Below, piece by piece: positions 20,462 to 29,327 of a DNA stretch of 64,000 nucleotides. The notes below the pieces were generated by a model, which searched no databases, was not told the origin of the DNA, and saw nothing but the letters and a program-made list of their open reading frames with translations. How positions within the stretch are numbered: the first letter of the stretch is position 1; every line of letters begins with the position of its first letter. This DNA comes from Dermacoccus nishinomiyaensis. GTDB taxonomy: Bacteria > Actinomycetota > Actinomycetes > Actinomycetales > Dermatophilaceae. The stretch lies in contig NZ_UFXX01000002.1 in the NCBI RefSeq assembly GCF_900447535.1, positions 248,001 through 312,000 of the forward strand, in the 5' to 3' direction. The position numbers and the translations under genes were made by a program.

Positions 20462-21986
20462 CGAGGCTCTGCTGGCCGCCGTCATCGAACTGAGCAAGGA
20501 TCTCGAGCTCAAACCACTGCTGCGCCGATTCGTCGAGACCGCAGCGGAACTCACCGGCGCCCAGTACGGGGCGCTCGGCGTGCTCAACGCCGAGGGGCGC
20601 TTCGACGACGTCGTCATCCACGGCATCGACGCCGAGACGGCCGCACTCATCGGCGACGGCCCCCACGGCGAGGGCGTCCTCGGCGCGATCATCGCCCACC
20701 CGCACACGCTGCGCGTGCCCGACATCGCCGCGCACGAGGCGAGCGTCGGCTTTCCCGAGCACCACCCGCCGATGTCGTCGTTCCTCGGCTGCCCCGTCGT
20801 CATCCGCGGGCAGGTCTACGGCAACATCTACCTGACGAACAAGCGCGACGCCGAGGAGTTCTCCGCCCGCGACGAACGGGTGCTCGAGGCGCTCGCGTCG
20901 GCCGCGGCGTCCGCCATCGCGCACGCTCGGACGCTCGCCGAGGCGGGGGCCCGCGAGCGCTGGCACCGCGCGGCGGCCGAGGCCGCGCAGCTCCTCTCGC
21001 AACTGCCGCCGGCGCAAGCGTGGCCGCAGGTCGTCGCGCGGTTCGACTCGATCCTCACCGCCAACCACGTCGAACACGTGCCGGGTCACCGCAGCGCAGC
21101 GCGCCTCGGCGACCTCGCCGAAGAACTGCTCCTCGCGCCGCGCGCACGATTCTTCACGCACGACGTCGCGGCGCGCCTCGTCGACGAGCGCATGCGCTGC
21201 GCGATGGTCGTGCCGCTCGCCAGTGACGGCGAGAACCCGGAGCTGCTGCTGTTCGCCTGGGACCGCCCGACGCTTTCGCTCGACCCCGAACCCATGGAGG
21301 CCATCGGGCAGACGATCGCGGACCGACTCTCGGTCGCGACGTTGCTCGCCTACCGGCACGCCGAGGCCGAACGCGTCGCCATCCTCGAAGATCGCGACCG
21401 CATCGCGCAGGACCTGCACGACCACGTCATCCAACGCATCTTCGCCGCCGGCATGCGCGTGCAGAGTGCGCTGCCGCGCATCGACGACGAGGTCGCCGTC
21501 GAGAAGCTCGACGCCGTCATCACCGACCTCGACGAGACCGTCACCGACGTGCGCCGCGCGATCTTCGACCTGCACACCGGTGGCGCCGCGTTGGCGCTCG
21601 CGCACACCGTCGACCAGCTCGCCGCGCAGGCGCAGGACGCCCTCGGATTCGCGCCGAGCGTCAGCGTCAGTGGTGCCTACTGGACGCTCGACGACGCCCT
21701 CGTCACCGACCTGCTCGCCGTGATGCGTGAGGCACTGAGCAACGCGGCGCGGCACGCGCACGCGAGCGCCGTGCGGGTCGTGCTCGACGTCGGCGACGAG
21801 GTGCTCGTCAAGGTCACCGACGACGGACGCGGCCTGCCCGAGCACCTCGAACGACGCTCGGGGATCGCCCACCTCGTCGCGCGGGCCGAGCGACTCGGCG
21901 GCACCTGCGTCATCCGCGCGATGCGCAGTGGCGGCACGGCCGTCGTGTGGCGCGTGCCGAACCGTCGCGCGGCTGTGACGCCCTGA
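20409..21986 (+). CDS. GAF-domain sensor histidine kinase, DevS-like
   Basis: A 525-residue cytosolic sensor kinase. An N-terminal GAF domain spans about residues 25-180 (ELTGAQYGALGVLNAEG, SFLGCPVVIRGQVYGNIYLTNK) and matches the first GAF of DevS/DosT. The second GAF region (about 200-310) is shortened. A HisKA_3 box (RIAQDLHDHVIQRIFAAGM, with phosphorylated His about 337) and an HATPase domain (REALSNAARHAHA, VTDDGRGLP) follow. I cannot tell whether the GAF holds haem. It probably phosphorylates the divergent DevR-like regulator at 19.0 kb. Confidence 0.88.
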   Translation: MVTASIRSFDPVLPNEPDEALLAAVIELSKDLELKPLLRRFVETAAELTGAQYGALGVLNAEGRFDDVVIHGIDAETAALIGDGPHGEGVLGAIIAHPHTLRVPDIAAHEASVGFPEHHPPMSSFLGCPVVIRGQVYGNIYLTNKRDAEEFSARDERVLEALASAAASAIAHARTLAEAGARERWHRAAAEAAQLLSQLPPAQAWPQVVARFDSILTANHVEHVPGHRSAARLGDLAEELLLAPRARFFTHDVAARLVDERMRCAMVVPLASDGENPELLLFAWDRPTLSLDPEPMEAIGQTIADRLSVATLLAYRHAEAERVAILEDRDRIAQDLHDHVIQRIFAAGMRVQSALPRIDDEVAVEKLDAVITDLDETVTDVRRAIFDLHTGGAALALAHTVDQLAAQAQDALGFAPSVSVSGAYWTLDDALVTDLLAVMREALSNAARHAHASAVRVVLDVGDEVLVKVTDDGRGLPEHLERRSGIAHLVARAERLGGTCVIRAMRSGGTAVVWRVPNRRAAVTP

Positions 21987-22090
21987 CGGGCTGGGCTCAA
22001 CCGCAGCGAGACGTCACCCTTCGCGCGAGCGCGGTCGGAGTTCGGGCGCTTCAGGCATGGCGTGACGCCTGACGTACTGGCCGCGGCGGG

Positions 22091-22813
22091 TCAGTAACCG
22101 GCCGCGGCCTGCGGGGCGTCCGCGCCGGTGGCGTCGCCGTCGAGCCCGTCGAGAACCACCCGAGTACCCGAGAGGCCGAGACGGCTGGCACCGGCCGCGA
22201 TCATCGCGTGGGCGGCGGCAGCGTCGCGGATTCCGCCGCTGGCCTTGACGCCGATGTCGGGGCCGACGGTCTGGCGCATGAGGCGGACGGCGTGCTCGCT
22301 CGCACCGCCGGCGGGGTGGAAGCCGGTGGACGTCTTGACGAAGTCCGCGCCCGCCGCGACGGCAGCACGGCAGACGGCGACGATCTCGTCATCGCTCAGT
22401 GCTGCGGATTCGATGATGACCTTGAGCACGCGGCCCTCGGTGGCCTCGCGCACGGCCCGCACGTCGGCCTCGACGTCGTCGAAACGCCCGTCCTTCGCGG
22501 CGCCCACGTCGATGACCATGTCGACCTCGTCAGCCCCCCGCGCCACGGATTCTGCGGCCTCTGCGGCCTTGACGGCGCTCGTGTGCTTGCCGCTGGGGAA
22601 CCCGCAGACCGTCGCAACCTTGACGCTCGTCTCCACGGGGAGCATCGACGGCGACACGCAGATCGAGTACGCGCCGAGCGCCTCGGCCTCACGGGCGAGG
22701 GCGTCGACGTCCGCGCGCGTCGCCTCCGGCTTGAGCAGGGTGTGGTCGACGATCGACGCGACGTGCGCGCGGTCGAACGGGGAGCCTGATGAGGACGAAG
22801 CAGCGGTGTTCAT
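22091..22813 (-). CDS. deoC: Deoxyribose-phosphate aldolase
   Basis: A class I aldolase that splits 2-deoxyribose-5-phosphate into acetaldehyde and glyceraldehyde-3-phosphate in deoxynucleoside breakdown. The 240 residues contain the family blocks [41 protein letters not shown], the Schiff-base Lys in DFVKTSTGF, and VKASGGIRD with the second Lys. The Ala/Asp-rich tail is less conserved. It stands alone, with about 115 bases to the SIS gene upstream in the same orientation. Confidence 0.95.
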   Translation of the reverse strand: MNTAASSSSGSPFDRAHVASIVDHTLLKPEATRADVDALAREAEALGAYSICVSPSMLPVETSVKVATVCGFPSGKHTSAVKAAEAAESVARGADEVDMVIDVGAAKDGRFDDVEADVRAVREATEGRVLKVIIESAALSDDEIVAVCRAAVAAGADFVKTSTGFHPAGGASEHAVRLMRQTVGPDIGVKASGGIRDAAAAHAMIAAGASRLGLSGTRVVLDGLDGDATGADAPQAAAGY

Positions 22814-22929
22814 ACCACTCAGCCTACCCAGTGACGGGACGGGAGGATGCGCCCGTCGCAGGCCGCACTCCGCCTCGTCGGCCGCGCCTCGGGCATATGG
22901 GTCTGACCGCGAGCCCGCGCGCTCGGACG

Positions 22930-24183
22930 TCAGCGGCCGAGCCGGTCGCGCAGTTCGGTGACGTGACGCGAGACTGCGGGGTCGAGGCCCTGCCCGAGCG
23001 CGAGGTACGTCGCAGTGAAGTCGACGCGGTGCATGAGCTGCGCGGCCCGCGCGATGGCCGGGCCGGCGTCGGGATGCATCTCGACGACGACAGCTCCCGC
23101 CGCGCGAGCGCTCTCCTGGATGCCGCTCGCGACCCAGGCCAGTGCTCCCACGCCACCGGTGCCGTTGCCGCCCAGCCCACTCGCTCCGCCGGGCGCATCG
23201 CTGACGAAGAAGCCATCGGCTCCGTCACGCGCCGCGCCGGACCCGCCCGTCGCGTCCGAGTGCAGCGTGAGGAACCCGAGGCTCGGTTGGCGCGGGGCGT
23301 CGAGGAACGGGTCGGCGAAGATGTCGTCCGGCGCGGAGACGGCGCCTTCCCCCGCGCCGGCAGTGAACGGGCCGTCGAGCGTCGCGACGAGGTCGGCCGC
23401 GTCGTCGGGCAGCTCACCCCACGTCATCGGCACGCGCGCCGTGCGGGCGAACATCGACGAGGCCCGACGCGCCGCGAGCGCCGCGACAGGGCCGTCGGCG
23501 AGGGCGACGGGCACCGTCCCGGCGAGCTGGAGCGCGGCGAGCTTGGCCGGGTTGACGAAGTGCTCCGACGACGGTCGCAGCGTCTCCGATTCGGCATCCA
23601 GCATCGCGGCGGCGACGAGCAGGTCGTCGTCGCTGACGTCGACCAGCCCCAACCGACGGGCGCCCATGAGCACGGGGGTGAGCAGCGACCACAGCGAGGT
23701 CCGGCTCGAGACCCGCCCGCGGCCGACACCGATGTGCACGCCGCGAGCGCGGGCACAGACGTCGGCGAGCGGCGAGTCGTCGGCACCGACCGTCAGTAGC
23801 GACGCGCCCCGCCGTGCCGCCTCCGCAGCGAGTGCGAGCGGCCCCTCAGCGCGCCCGGACAAGGAGACCGCGATGACGAGGTCGAGCGGCCCGACCCAAC
23901 CGGGCAGCGGCACGTCGCGCCGCGTCATGACGGGCACCGGCGAACTCGGCTGCGCGAGAGTCTGCAACACATCGCCGACGCGCTCCGACCCGCCGAGCGC
24001 CCCTACGAGAACCGAACGCGGTCGTTCGTACCCGGCGACGTCGTCGATGCCCGCTTCGCGCGCGAGCGTCAGGGCCTCACGCACCTGCGCGCCCGCCGTG
24101 GCGAGCGCACGCAGCGATCCGCGTGAGTCGCAACGTTCGAGGTGGCCGGCGTCGTCGAGCCAGCTCTCGTCGAGATGGGCCAT
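22930..24183 (-). CDS. SIS-domain phosphosugar isomerase-like protein
   Basis: A 417-residue protein with a double SIS fold of the bifunctional phosphoglucose/phosphomannose isomerase-like type. Visible parts are a sugar-phosphate-binding SIS region ([17 protein letters not shown], then [17 protein letters not shown]) and a C-terminal second SIS region. A Gly/Ala-rich variable insertion lies near residues 300-345. It corresponds by position to mycobacterial Rv3256c, upstream of a manA that is absent here. Its catalytic activity is unproven in this lineage. It lies downstream of the Trm112-like and phosphomannomutase genes on the same strand. Confidence 0.8.
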   Translation of the reverse strand: MAHLDESWLDDAGHLERCDSRGSLRALATAGAQVREALTLAREAGIDDVAGYERPRSVLVGALGGSERVGDVLQTLAQPSSPVPVMTRRDVPLPGWVGPLDLVIAVSLSGRAEGPLALAAEAARRGASLLTVGADDSPLADVCARARGVHIGVGRGRVSSRTSLWSLLTPVLMGARRLGLVDVSDDDLLVAAAMLDAESETLRPSSEHFVNPAKLAALQLAGTVPVALADGPVAALAARRASSMFARTARVPMTWGELPDDAADLVATLDGPFTAGAGEGAVSAPDDIFADPFLDAPRQPSLGFLTLHSDATGGSGAARDGADGFFVSDAPGGASGLGGNGTGGVGALAWVASGIQESARAAGAVVVEMHPDAGPAIARAAQLMHRVDFTATYLALGQGLDPAVSRHVTELRDRLGR

Positions 24184-24297
24184 GACTTCTCCTCGGCTCG
24201 GGGGTTCGTCTCAGACATTCGGGGCGCGGCGACGCCGCCGTCGTTGCTCACGTCGAGCGTGTTCGCGGGCCGCGCGGTCGATGACCGCGCGCGAGCG

Positions 24298-24525
24298 TCA
24301 GGCGGGCAGCACGCTTGCGTCGTCGGCGAGCAGGACGGGGATGCCGTCGCGTATCGGGTACTGCAGGCGCCCGCCGCGTTCTGCGTCGACCCCGGTGCTG
24401 ACGAGGACGGGCGCGCCCGAGGCGTCACTCGCGTCCTCCAGCTCGGTGCCGGTGACGGGGCAGCGCAGGATCTCGCGCAGCCACGGGTCGATCGTCAGGG
24501 GCCGGCGGCTCTTGTCGTCGTTCAC
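24298..24525 (-). CDS. Trm112 family protein
   Basis: A 75-residue protein beginning at GTG 24525 and overlapping the phosphomannomutase stop (GTGA). The pattern LREILRCPVTGTELE followed by LQYPIRDGIPVLLADDA is that of bacterial Trm112-like (YcaR/UPF0434) proteins. In eukaryotes and archaea Trm112 activates methyltransferases; the bacterial role is poorly defined. Only one Cys remains of the usual zinc ligands, so zinc binding is unlikely. The overlap implies translational coupling to manB. Confidence 0.82.
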   Translation of the reverse strand: MNDDKSRRPLTIDPWLREILRCPVTGTELEDASDASGAPVLVSTGVDAERGGRLQYPIRDGIPVLLADDASVLPA

Positions 24526-25982
24526 TGAGCTTCTCCTTCGCGGACGGCGGCGAGCGCGGCGTCGCGCACGCGCTCCATGGTGGCGGTGTCGGCGGCCTCG
24601 ACGTTGAGGCGCAGCAGCGGCTCGGTGTTGGACGCGCGCAGGTTGAGCCACCACATCGGATCGCTCTCCCCCGCGCCCTCGTGGACGAACGTCACGCCGT
24701 CGAGCGCGTCCTCGGTGAACTCGCCCTGCGACGCGACCCACGTGCGCACGCGGCCCGTGGCCGCGGCGGCGTCGCTCACCGTCGAGTTGATCTCCCCCGA
24801 CGCCTCGTAGCGCGCATACGCGGCGACGAGCTGCGACAACGGTGCGTCCCGCTCCCCCAGCGCCGCGAGCACGTGCATCGCGGCGAGCATGCCGGTGTCG
24901 GCGAACCAGAAGTCGCGGAAGTAGTAGTGCGCGCTGTGCTCGCCACCGAAGACGGCGTCGTGCTCGGCCATCTGCGCCTTGATGAACGAGTGCCCGACGC
25001 GCGTGCGCACCGGCTGTGCGCCGTTCTCGGCGATGACCTCGCCGACGGCGCGGCTCGAGATGAGGTTCGCGACGACCTTGACGTCGGCCGCTGCGGCCCC
25101 CCGCGCGACCTCCTTCGCGATCTCGCGCTCCGCGACGAGCGCCGTCACCGCGGACGGCGTGACGGGCTGGCCGCGTTCGTCGATGACGAAGCAGCGGTCG
25201 GCATCGCCGTCGAAGGCGAGGCCGATGTCGGCACCGTGCTCGACGACGGCCTGCTGCAGGTCGACGAGGTTGGCCGGCTCGAGCGGGTTGGCCTCGTGGT
25301 TGGGGAACGTGCCGTCGAGCTCGAAGTACAGCGGGACGATGTCGAGCGGCAGCTGCGCCAGGCCCGCGTCGGTGCCGAGCACGGCCGGGACGGTGTGGCC
25401 GCCCATGCCGTTGCCCGCGTCGACGACGACCTTGAGCGGGCGTCCGCCCGACAGGTCGACGAGACCGCGCAGGAACTCGGCGTACTCGCGCAGCATCTCG
25501 CGCTCGGTGACGCTGCCCGCCGGGCCGTCGAACGGCACACCCTGACCGCGATCGAGCGCCCATTGCGCGAGGTCGCGGATCTCGGCGAGACCGGTCTCGA
25601 GGGAGACGGGGCGAGCGCCCGCGCGGCACAGCTTGATGCCGTTGTACTGCGCCGGGTTGTGGCTCGCGGTGAACATCGCGCCCGGCAGATCGAGCGCACC
25701 GGAGGCGAAGTAGAGCCCGTCAGTCGAGCACAGCCCGATGAGGGTGACGTCGACGCCGTACGCGGCGGCGCCGTCGGCGAACGCGCGCGACAGCTCTGGA
25801 GAACTCGGGCGCATGTCGTGCCCGACGACGATGGCGTTCGCGCCCTCGGGGCGCACGACAACCTGCGCGAACGCGGCGCCGAGCTCGCGGGCGACGCGCG
25901 GGGAGAGCTGGTCGGGCACGAGGCCACGCACGTCGTAGGCCTTGATGAAGTCGTTGAGCGCGGGTGCAGTCACGACGTTCAC
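24522..25982 (-). CDS. manB: Phosphomannomutase / phosphoglucomutase
   Basis: Interconverts mannose-6-phosphate and mannose-1-phosphate, feeding GDP-mannose for cell-surface glycans. The 486-residue alpha-D-phosphohexomutase has the N-terminal substrate motif FIKAYDVRG, the active-site phosphoserine loop TASHNPAQYNG, the metal site DGDADRC, the sugar-binding loop GGEHSAHYYF, and the phosphate-binding RASNTEPLLR. GTG 25982 lies directly after the DUF3499 stop. GTG 25973 is also possible. It matches mycobacterial Rv3257c (pmmA) by position. Confidence 0.93.
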   Translation of the reverse strand: MNVVTAPALNDFIKAYDVRGLVPDQLSPRVARELGAAFAQVVVRPEGANAIVVGHDMRPSSPELSRAFADGAAAYGVDVTLIGLCSTDGLYFASGALDLPGAMFTASHNPAQYNGIKLCRAGARPVSLETGLAEIRDLAQWALDRGQGVPFDGPAGSVTEREMLREYAEFLRGLVDLSGGRPLKVVVDAGNGMGGHTVPAVLGTDAGLAQLPLDIVPLYFELDGTFPNHEANPLEPANLVDLQQAVVEHGADIGLAFDGDADRCFVIDERGQPVTPSAVTALVAEREIAKEVARGAAAADVKVVANLISSRAVGEVIAENGAQPVRTRVGHSFIKAQMAEHDAVFGGEHSAHYYFRDFWFADTGMLAAMHVLAALGERDAPLSQLVAAYARYEASGEINSTVSDAAAATGRVRTWVASQGEFTEDALDGVTFVHEGAGESDPMWWLNLRASNTEPLLRLNVEAADTATMERVRDAALAAVREGEAQ

Positions 25983-25983
25983 T

Positions 25984-26466
25984 CTACCGGCGCGAGGGCC
26001 CTTCCCGACCGTCGAAGGGCCTGTCGAACCGGCCCCCGTCGGCGTCGTCGTCATCGGAAGCGTCAGAGAGCGCGTCCGCGGGCGTCTGACCGGGCAGCAC
26101 CCGAAGGTGACGGCGGCGCTCCGTCGCCGACAGCAGCGTCGGGTCACTCGCGGCGACGCTGCGCGTCGAACGGCGCGTCGGCTCGGGCTCCCCCGGCGCC
26201 GGGCGTACCGCCGCCTGACGCACGGCCTCGGCGAGCGCGACGAGATCGTCGGGCGTCGGCTCGGGCGGCGTCATGTCGACGACGAGGCGGACGATGTCCC
26301 ACCCGCGCGGCGCGGTGAGGCGCGTCGCGTGGTCGGCGCACAGGTCGTAGGTGTGCGGCTCCGCGTATGTCGCGAGCGGGCCGAGCACGACCGTCGAATC
26401 GGCGTAGACGTACGTCAGCGTGGCCACGGCGGGCTGGGAGCAGGCCGATCGGGAACACTGTCGCAT
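25984..26466 (-). CDS. DUF3499 family protein
   Basis: A 160-residue actinobacterial protein. The first 65 residues form the conserved domain with possible zinc ligands (CSRSAC, YDLCADHATRL) and the family string ATLTYVYADSTVVLGPLA. The remaining 95 residues are Pro-, Asp- and Arg-rich and probably disordered. It corresponds to mycobacterial Rv3258c and is followed immediately by manB, so they probably share a transcript. ATG 26466 was chosen; an in-frame TTG at 26484 would add six residues. Function is unknown. Confidence 0.85.
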   Translation of the reverse strand: MRQCSRSACSQPAVATLTYVYADSTVVLGPLATYAEPHTYDLCADHATRLTAPRGWDIVRLVVDMTPPEPTPDDLVALAEAVRQAAVRPAPGEPEPTRRSTRSVAASDPTLLSATERRRHLRVLPGQTPADALSDASDDDDADGGRFDRPFDGREGPSRR

Positions 26467-26521
26467 CAACGTCACGAGGCACAAGGGTACGCCACGGCGG
26501 GCACCACGTTAGGCTCGCCGG

Positions 26522-26953
26522 GTGACTCCTCGCCCCACCCCACGCGCGCCGCGCGGGGACGCCCCGACGCGGCGCGATCGTCACGGGCGCCGCCATCGTG
26601 GGCCGCTCGCGTGGCCGCCCACGCCGTCGATGCTGTCGCGGGCGCGCTCGTTCGACGAGGCGGTGCTGCGCAGCGTCGAACGGCTCGAGGCGCGTTGGGG
26701 CGAGAGCCTGGAGCACATCGAGATCGGCGTCGAGGAGGTGCCGCCGTCCGATCCGAGCGCGTGGGAGGACGCCGTGCCGCTCGGGCGCGCCTTCCCAGCC
26801 GAGGGCAAGCACCGCGCGCGCATGGTGATTTATCGCCTGCCGATCCAGACGCGCTCCGCCGACCTGTACGAACGCGACCTGCTCGTCGAGCACGTCGTCA
26901 CCACCCAAATCGCGGCCCTGCTCGGGCGCGAACTCGACGAGGACGACCAATGA
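26522..26953 (+). CDS. Metallopeptidase-like family protein (Rv3259 type)
   Basis: A 143-residue protein of the small minimal-zincin-like family found next to whiB2 in actinobacteria. The conserved core (SFDEAVLRSVERLEARWGESLEHIEIGVEEVP, then ARMVIYRLPIQTRS) is clear. The position of a zinc HExxH motif reads EHVVTTQ, so the catalytic residues are missing, as in many actinobacterial members. The N-terminal 40 residues are basic and low in complexity. GTG 26522 is divergent from the DUF3499 gene and the gene overlaps the next by four bases. Role unknown. Confidence 0.8.
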   Translation: MTPRPTPRAPRGDAPTRRDRHGRRHRGPLAWPPTPSMLSRARSFDEAVLRSVERLEARWGESLEHIEIGVEEVPPSDPSAWEDAVPLGRAFPAEGKHRARMVIYRLPIQTRSADLYERDLLVEHVVTTQIAALLGRELDEDDQ

Positions 26954-27807
26954 GATTGACGCCCACCGCCGCCCCGCTGCTGCCCGCCGACATCCTCGTC
27001 GCCGGGCGCGCACCCGTGCTCGTGACGGGCGCGTCGGGGGTGCTCGGGCGCTGCGTCGTCGAGGAGCTGCTCACCTCCTCCATCCCCGTGCGCGCGCTGA
27101 CGCACCGACGCGACGTCGACCTGCCCGAGGCGGCGGCCGGCATCCCGGCGCGCCTCGAGCACGTCACCGGCGACCTCGGCACCGGCGCCGGGCTCGACGC
27201 GGCGCTCGACGGCGTCGAGGCCGTCATCCACTGCGCAGGCAACCCGAAGGACGCGCGCCGCGTCGACGTCGAAGGCACGAGACGCCTCGTCGACGCGCTC
27301 GACGCGTGGGCACCGAGCGCGCACCTCGTCCACGTCTCGATCGTCGGCTGCTTCGAGAACCCCTACCCCTACTACCGGGCGAAGGCCGACGCCGAGAACG
27401 TCGTCGAGGCCTGGCACGGGCGCGCGAGCATCGTGCGCGCCACCCAGTTCCATCCGTTCGTCGCGCAGCTCGTGCGCGGCGCGGGCGCTCGCGCCCTGGG
27501 CGCCGTCGAGGACATCGAGGTGAGCCCCGTCGACCCGCGCTGGGTGGCGACGAAACTCGTCGACGTGGCGTCGCTGCTCACGAGCCTGCCCACGCCGATG
27601 GAGCTCGCCGGGCCGGAGACGTTCACCCTCGCCGACATCGCGACGCTCACCGCACACCTCGATCGCCGACGCGCGCCGCGCACGGCCCCGCTGCCGACGA
27701 TCGGGGCGACGATGCGCGCCTTCACCCGCGGCGCGCATCTGCCGAGCGAGCAGACACAGATCGGTGGACGCACCTACGCGCAGTGGCTCTCGGCCGAAGA
27801 ACACTGA
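26950..27807 (+). CDS. NAD(P)-binding SDR / NmrA-like protein
   Basis: A 285-residue extended-SDR-type protein with the Rossmann glycine motif VTGASGVLGRCVVEEL near residue 24 and a downstream VIHCAGNPKDARRVDVEGTRRLVDAL region. YYRAKADAE takes the place of the catalytic YxxxK. It could be a reductase, epimerase or redox-sensing NmrA-like protein; the substrate is unknown. ATG 26950 overlaps the upstream stop (ATGA), so translation is likely coupled to the metallopeptidase-like gene. Confidence 0.8.
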   Translation: MRLTPTAAPLLPADILVAGRAPVLVTGASGVLGRCVVEELLTSSIPVRALTHRRDVDLPEAAAGIPARLEHVTGDLGTGAGLDAALDGVEAVIHCAGNPKDARRVDVEGTRRLVDALDAWAPSAHLVHVSIVGCFENPYPYYRAKADAENVVEAWHGRASIVRATQFHPFVAQLVRGAGARALGAVEDIEVSPVDPRWVATKLVDVASLLTSLPTPMELAGPETFTLADIATLTAHLDRRRAPRTAPLPTIGATMRAFTRGAHLPSEQTQIGGRTYAQWLSAEEH

Positions 27808-27819
27808 CCTACCGGTAGG

Positions 27820-27847
27820 ACGCCGCGCCGCGTTCAGGCGGCGGCGT
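27820..27847. terminator. Candidate bidirectional terminator
   Basis: ACGCCGC (27820-27826) and its complement GCGGCGT (27841-27847) can form a GC-rich stem, extended by imperfect inner pairs, between the convergent NmrA-like and DUF5719 genes. There is no T-run. Assigned on position and dyad only. Confidence 0.4.
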
Positions 27848-27902
27848 GGTTCGGTGTCGGGGAAGCTCGGGAGTGAGTTGCTGCGGCTCGGCGGTTCGCG
27901 CC

Positions 27903-29327
27903 TCAGCGCTGGGTGACTTCGACCGGCGCGCGCAGCCACGGCGTCGGCACGAGCGGCACGCTCGTCACCGGCTGATCGGCGCCCACATCGCGGACGAGCA
28001 CCGCGGCGTGGACGGGCGCGGCGTCCGCTGATCCGTCATCTCGCAGCAGCCACACCGTGGCGTTCTTCGGCACGTCCACACTCGCCCAGCCGTTCGCCGG
28101 GACGTCGAGACGTCGGCGCGTCGCTTTCCCGGACGGATCGCTGACGACGAGCGTCACCGACGTCGCCCTCCCTTCGCCCATGACGACGAGTCGGCCGGCG
28201 TGGCGCGCCCCGTCGAGACTGGCACCGGCTGCGGCATCAAGCGCCGGGGCGGCGGGCACCCAGGTGAAGTCGCGCGATTTCTTGGACGCCGAGGACGCAA
28301 AGGCGGAGGCGATGATGTTCTCCTGCGAGCTCGCGCGCACCGCGGCGACGTCGTCGTCGATGCCGTCGAGCGTGACGTCGAGGCTGCGCCCGACGGGCAC
28401 CGTCACGACGCGTTCACTCACGTCACCGGCGTCCTTCCCGGACGCCTGGAGGCGCACGACGGCCGCGCGGGAGCCTGGCGCCGCGAGACGCACACGTACG
28501 GAGCGGTCGACGACCGGCACGCCGGGCATCTCCTGCACCGGCGCGGGCGGTGCGTACTGGGCGGCGACGTCGTCGCCCTTGCGCTCGGTTTCGCCGACGC
28601 GGTCGCGGACACTCGCGACGACCGCACCATCCTCACTACGGACGTGAACGACGACCGCAGCGTGCGCGAGAGCGTCCGCGGGGATGTTGACGCTGACGCG
28701 TCCATGCGCGGGCACGGCCTTGTCGGCGATCGCGGCGGAGTCGAGCGCGCCGTCAGCCGCGCGGACGTCGACGTCGACGGACCCCGCGCGTGCGCCCGGG
28801 TTGACGAGGGTGACGGTGAGCAGCCTGCCGGGTTGCTTGTCCCCCACCGGAATCCACGCCTCGGCCGTGGCCTGGGTGCAGGCCTGCGCGCTCACGGCGC
28901 CGTTCGCCTCGTGGAACTGCGTTGCCGTGATGCCGGGCGCCGAGGCGCCTCGCGCGACGACGTCGAGGGGCCCGTTCTTCCAGGTGCGGGTCATGCTGTG
29001 GCCGCGCGCGAGCGTCACGGCTGAGCTGTGACCCGCCTCGTTCACCTGCAGCTGCCCCCCGCCGCCGAGCATCGACGACAGCTGCATCGGCGCCGACGCG
29101 AGCGCCAGCGTCGCCGCGTCCTTGCCCTCGCCGCCCGGGCACACGAGCGACGCCGCGTCGACGGGCATCGCGGCGGCGCGGGCCGTCGGCGCCGCTGCCT
29201 TCGGCGGGTGGACGGGCGCGGCCTGCGCTGCCAGGACGACGGCGCCCGTCCCGGCGGCAAGGACGCCGGCGCGGATCCACCCCTGAGCGCCCCACGTGCG
29301 TGGCCGACTCGTGCGCGAACGGCTCAT
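27903..29327 (-). CDS. DUF5719 family secreted/anchored protein
   Basis: A 474-residue protein with a basic N-terminus and one hydrophobic segment (about residues 17-36) followed by an Ala/Pro-rich stretch, consistent with a signal anchor or signal peptide. The rest is a repeated beta-sandwich-like region with paired motifs (LLTVTLVNPGARAGSVDVDV; RLVVMGEGRATSVTLVVSD). This matches DUF5719 proteins that follow the giant glycosyltransferase beside whiB2 in many actinobacteria. It overlaps that gene by four bases. It probably acts outside the membrane together with it. Function unknown. Confidence 0.78.
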   Translation of the reverse strand: MSRSRTSRPRTWGAQGWIRAGVLAAGTGAVVLAAQAAPVHPPKAAAPTARAAAMPVDAASLVCPGGEGKDAATLALASAPMQLSSMLGGGGQLQVNEAGHSSAVTLARGHSMTRTWKNGPLDVVARGASAPGITATQFHEANGAVSAQACTQATAEAWIPVGDKQPGRLLTVTLVNPGARAGSVDVDVRAADGALDSAAIADKAVPAHGRVSVNIPADALAHAAVVVHVRSEDGAVVASVRDRVGETERKGDDVAAQYAPPAPVQEMPGVPVVDRSVRVRLAAPGSRAAVVRLQASGKDAGDVSERVVTVPVGRSLDVTLDGIDDDVAAVRASSQENIIASAFASSASKKSRDFTWVPAAPALDAAAGASLDGARHAGRLVVMGEGRATSVTLVVSDPSGKATRRRLDVPANGWASVDVPKNATVWLLRDDGSADAAPVHAAVLVRDVGADQPVTSVPLVPTPWLRAPVEVTQR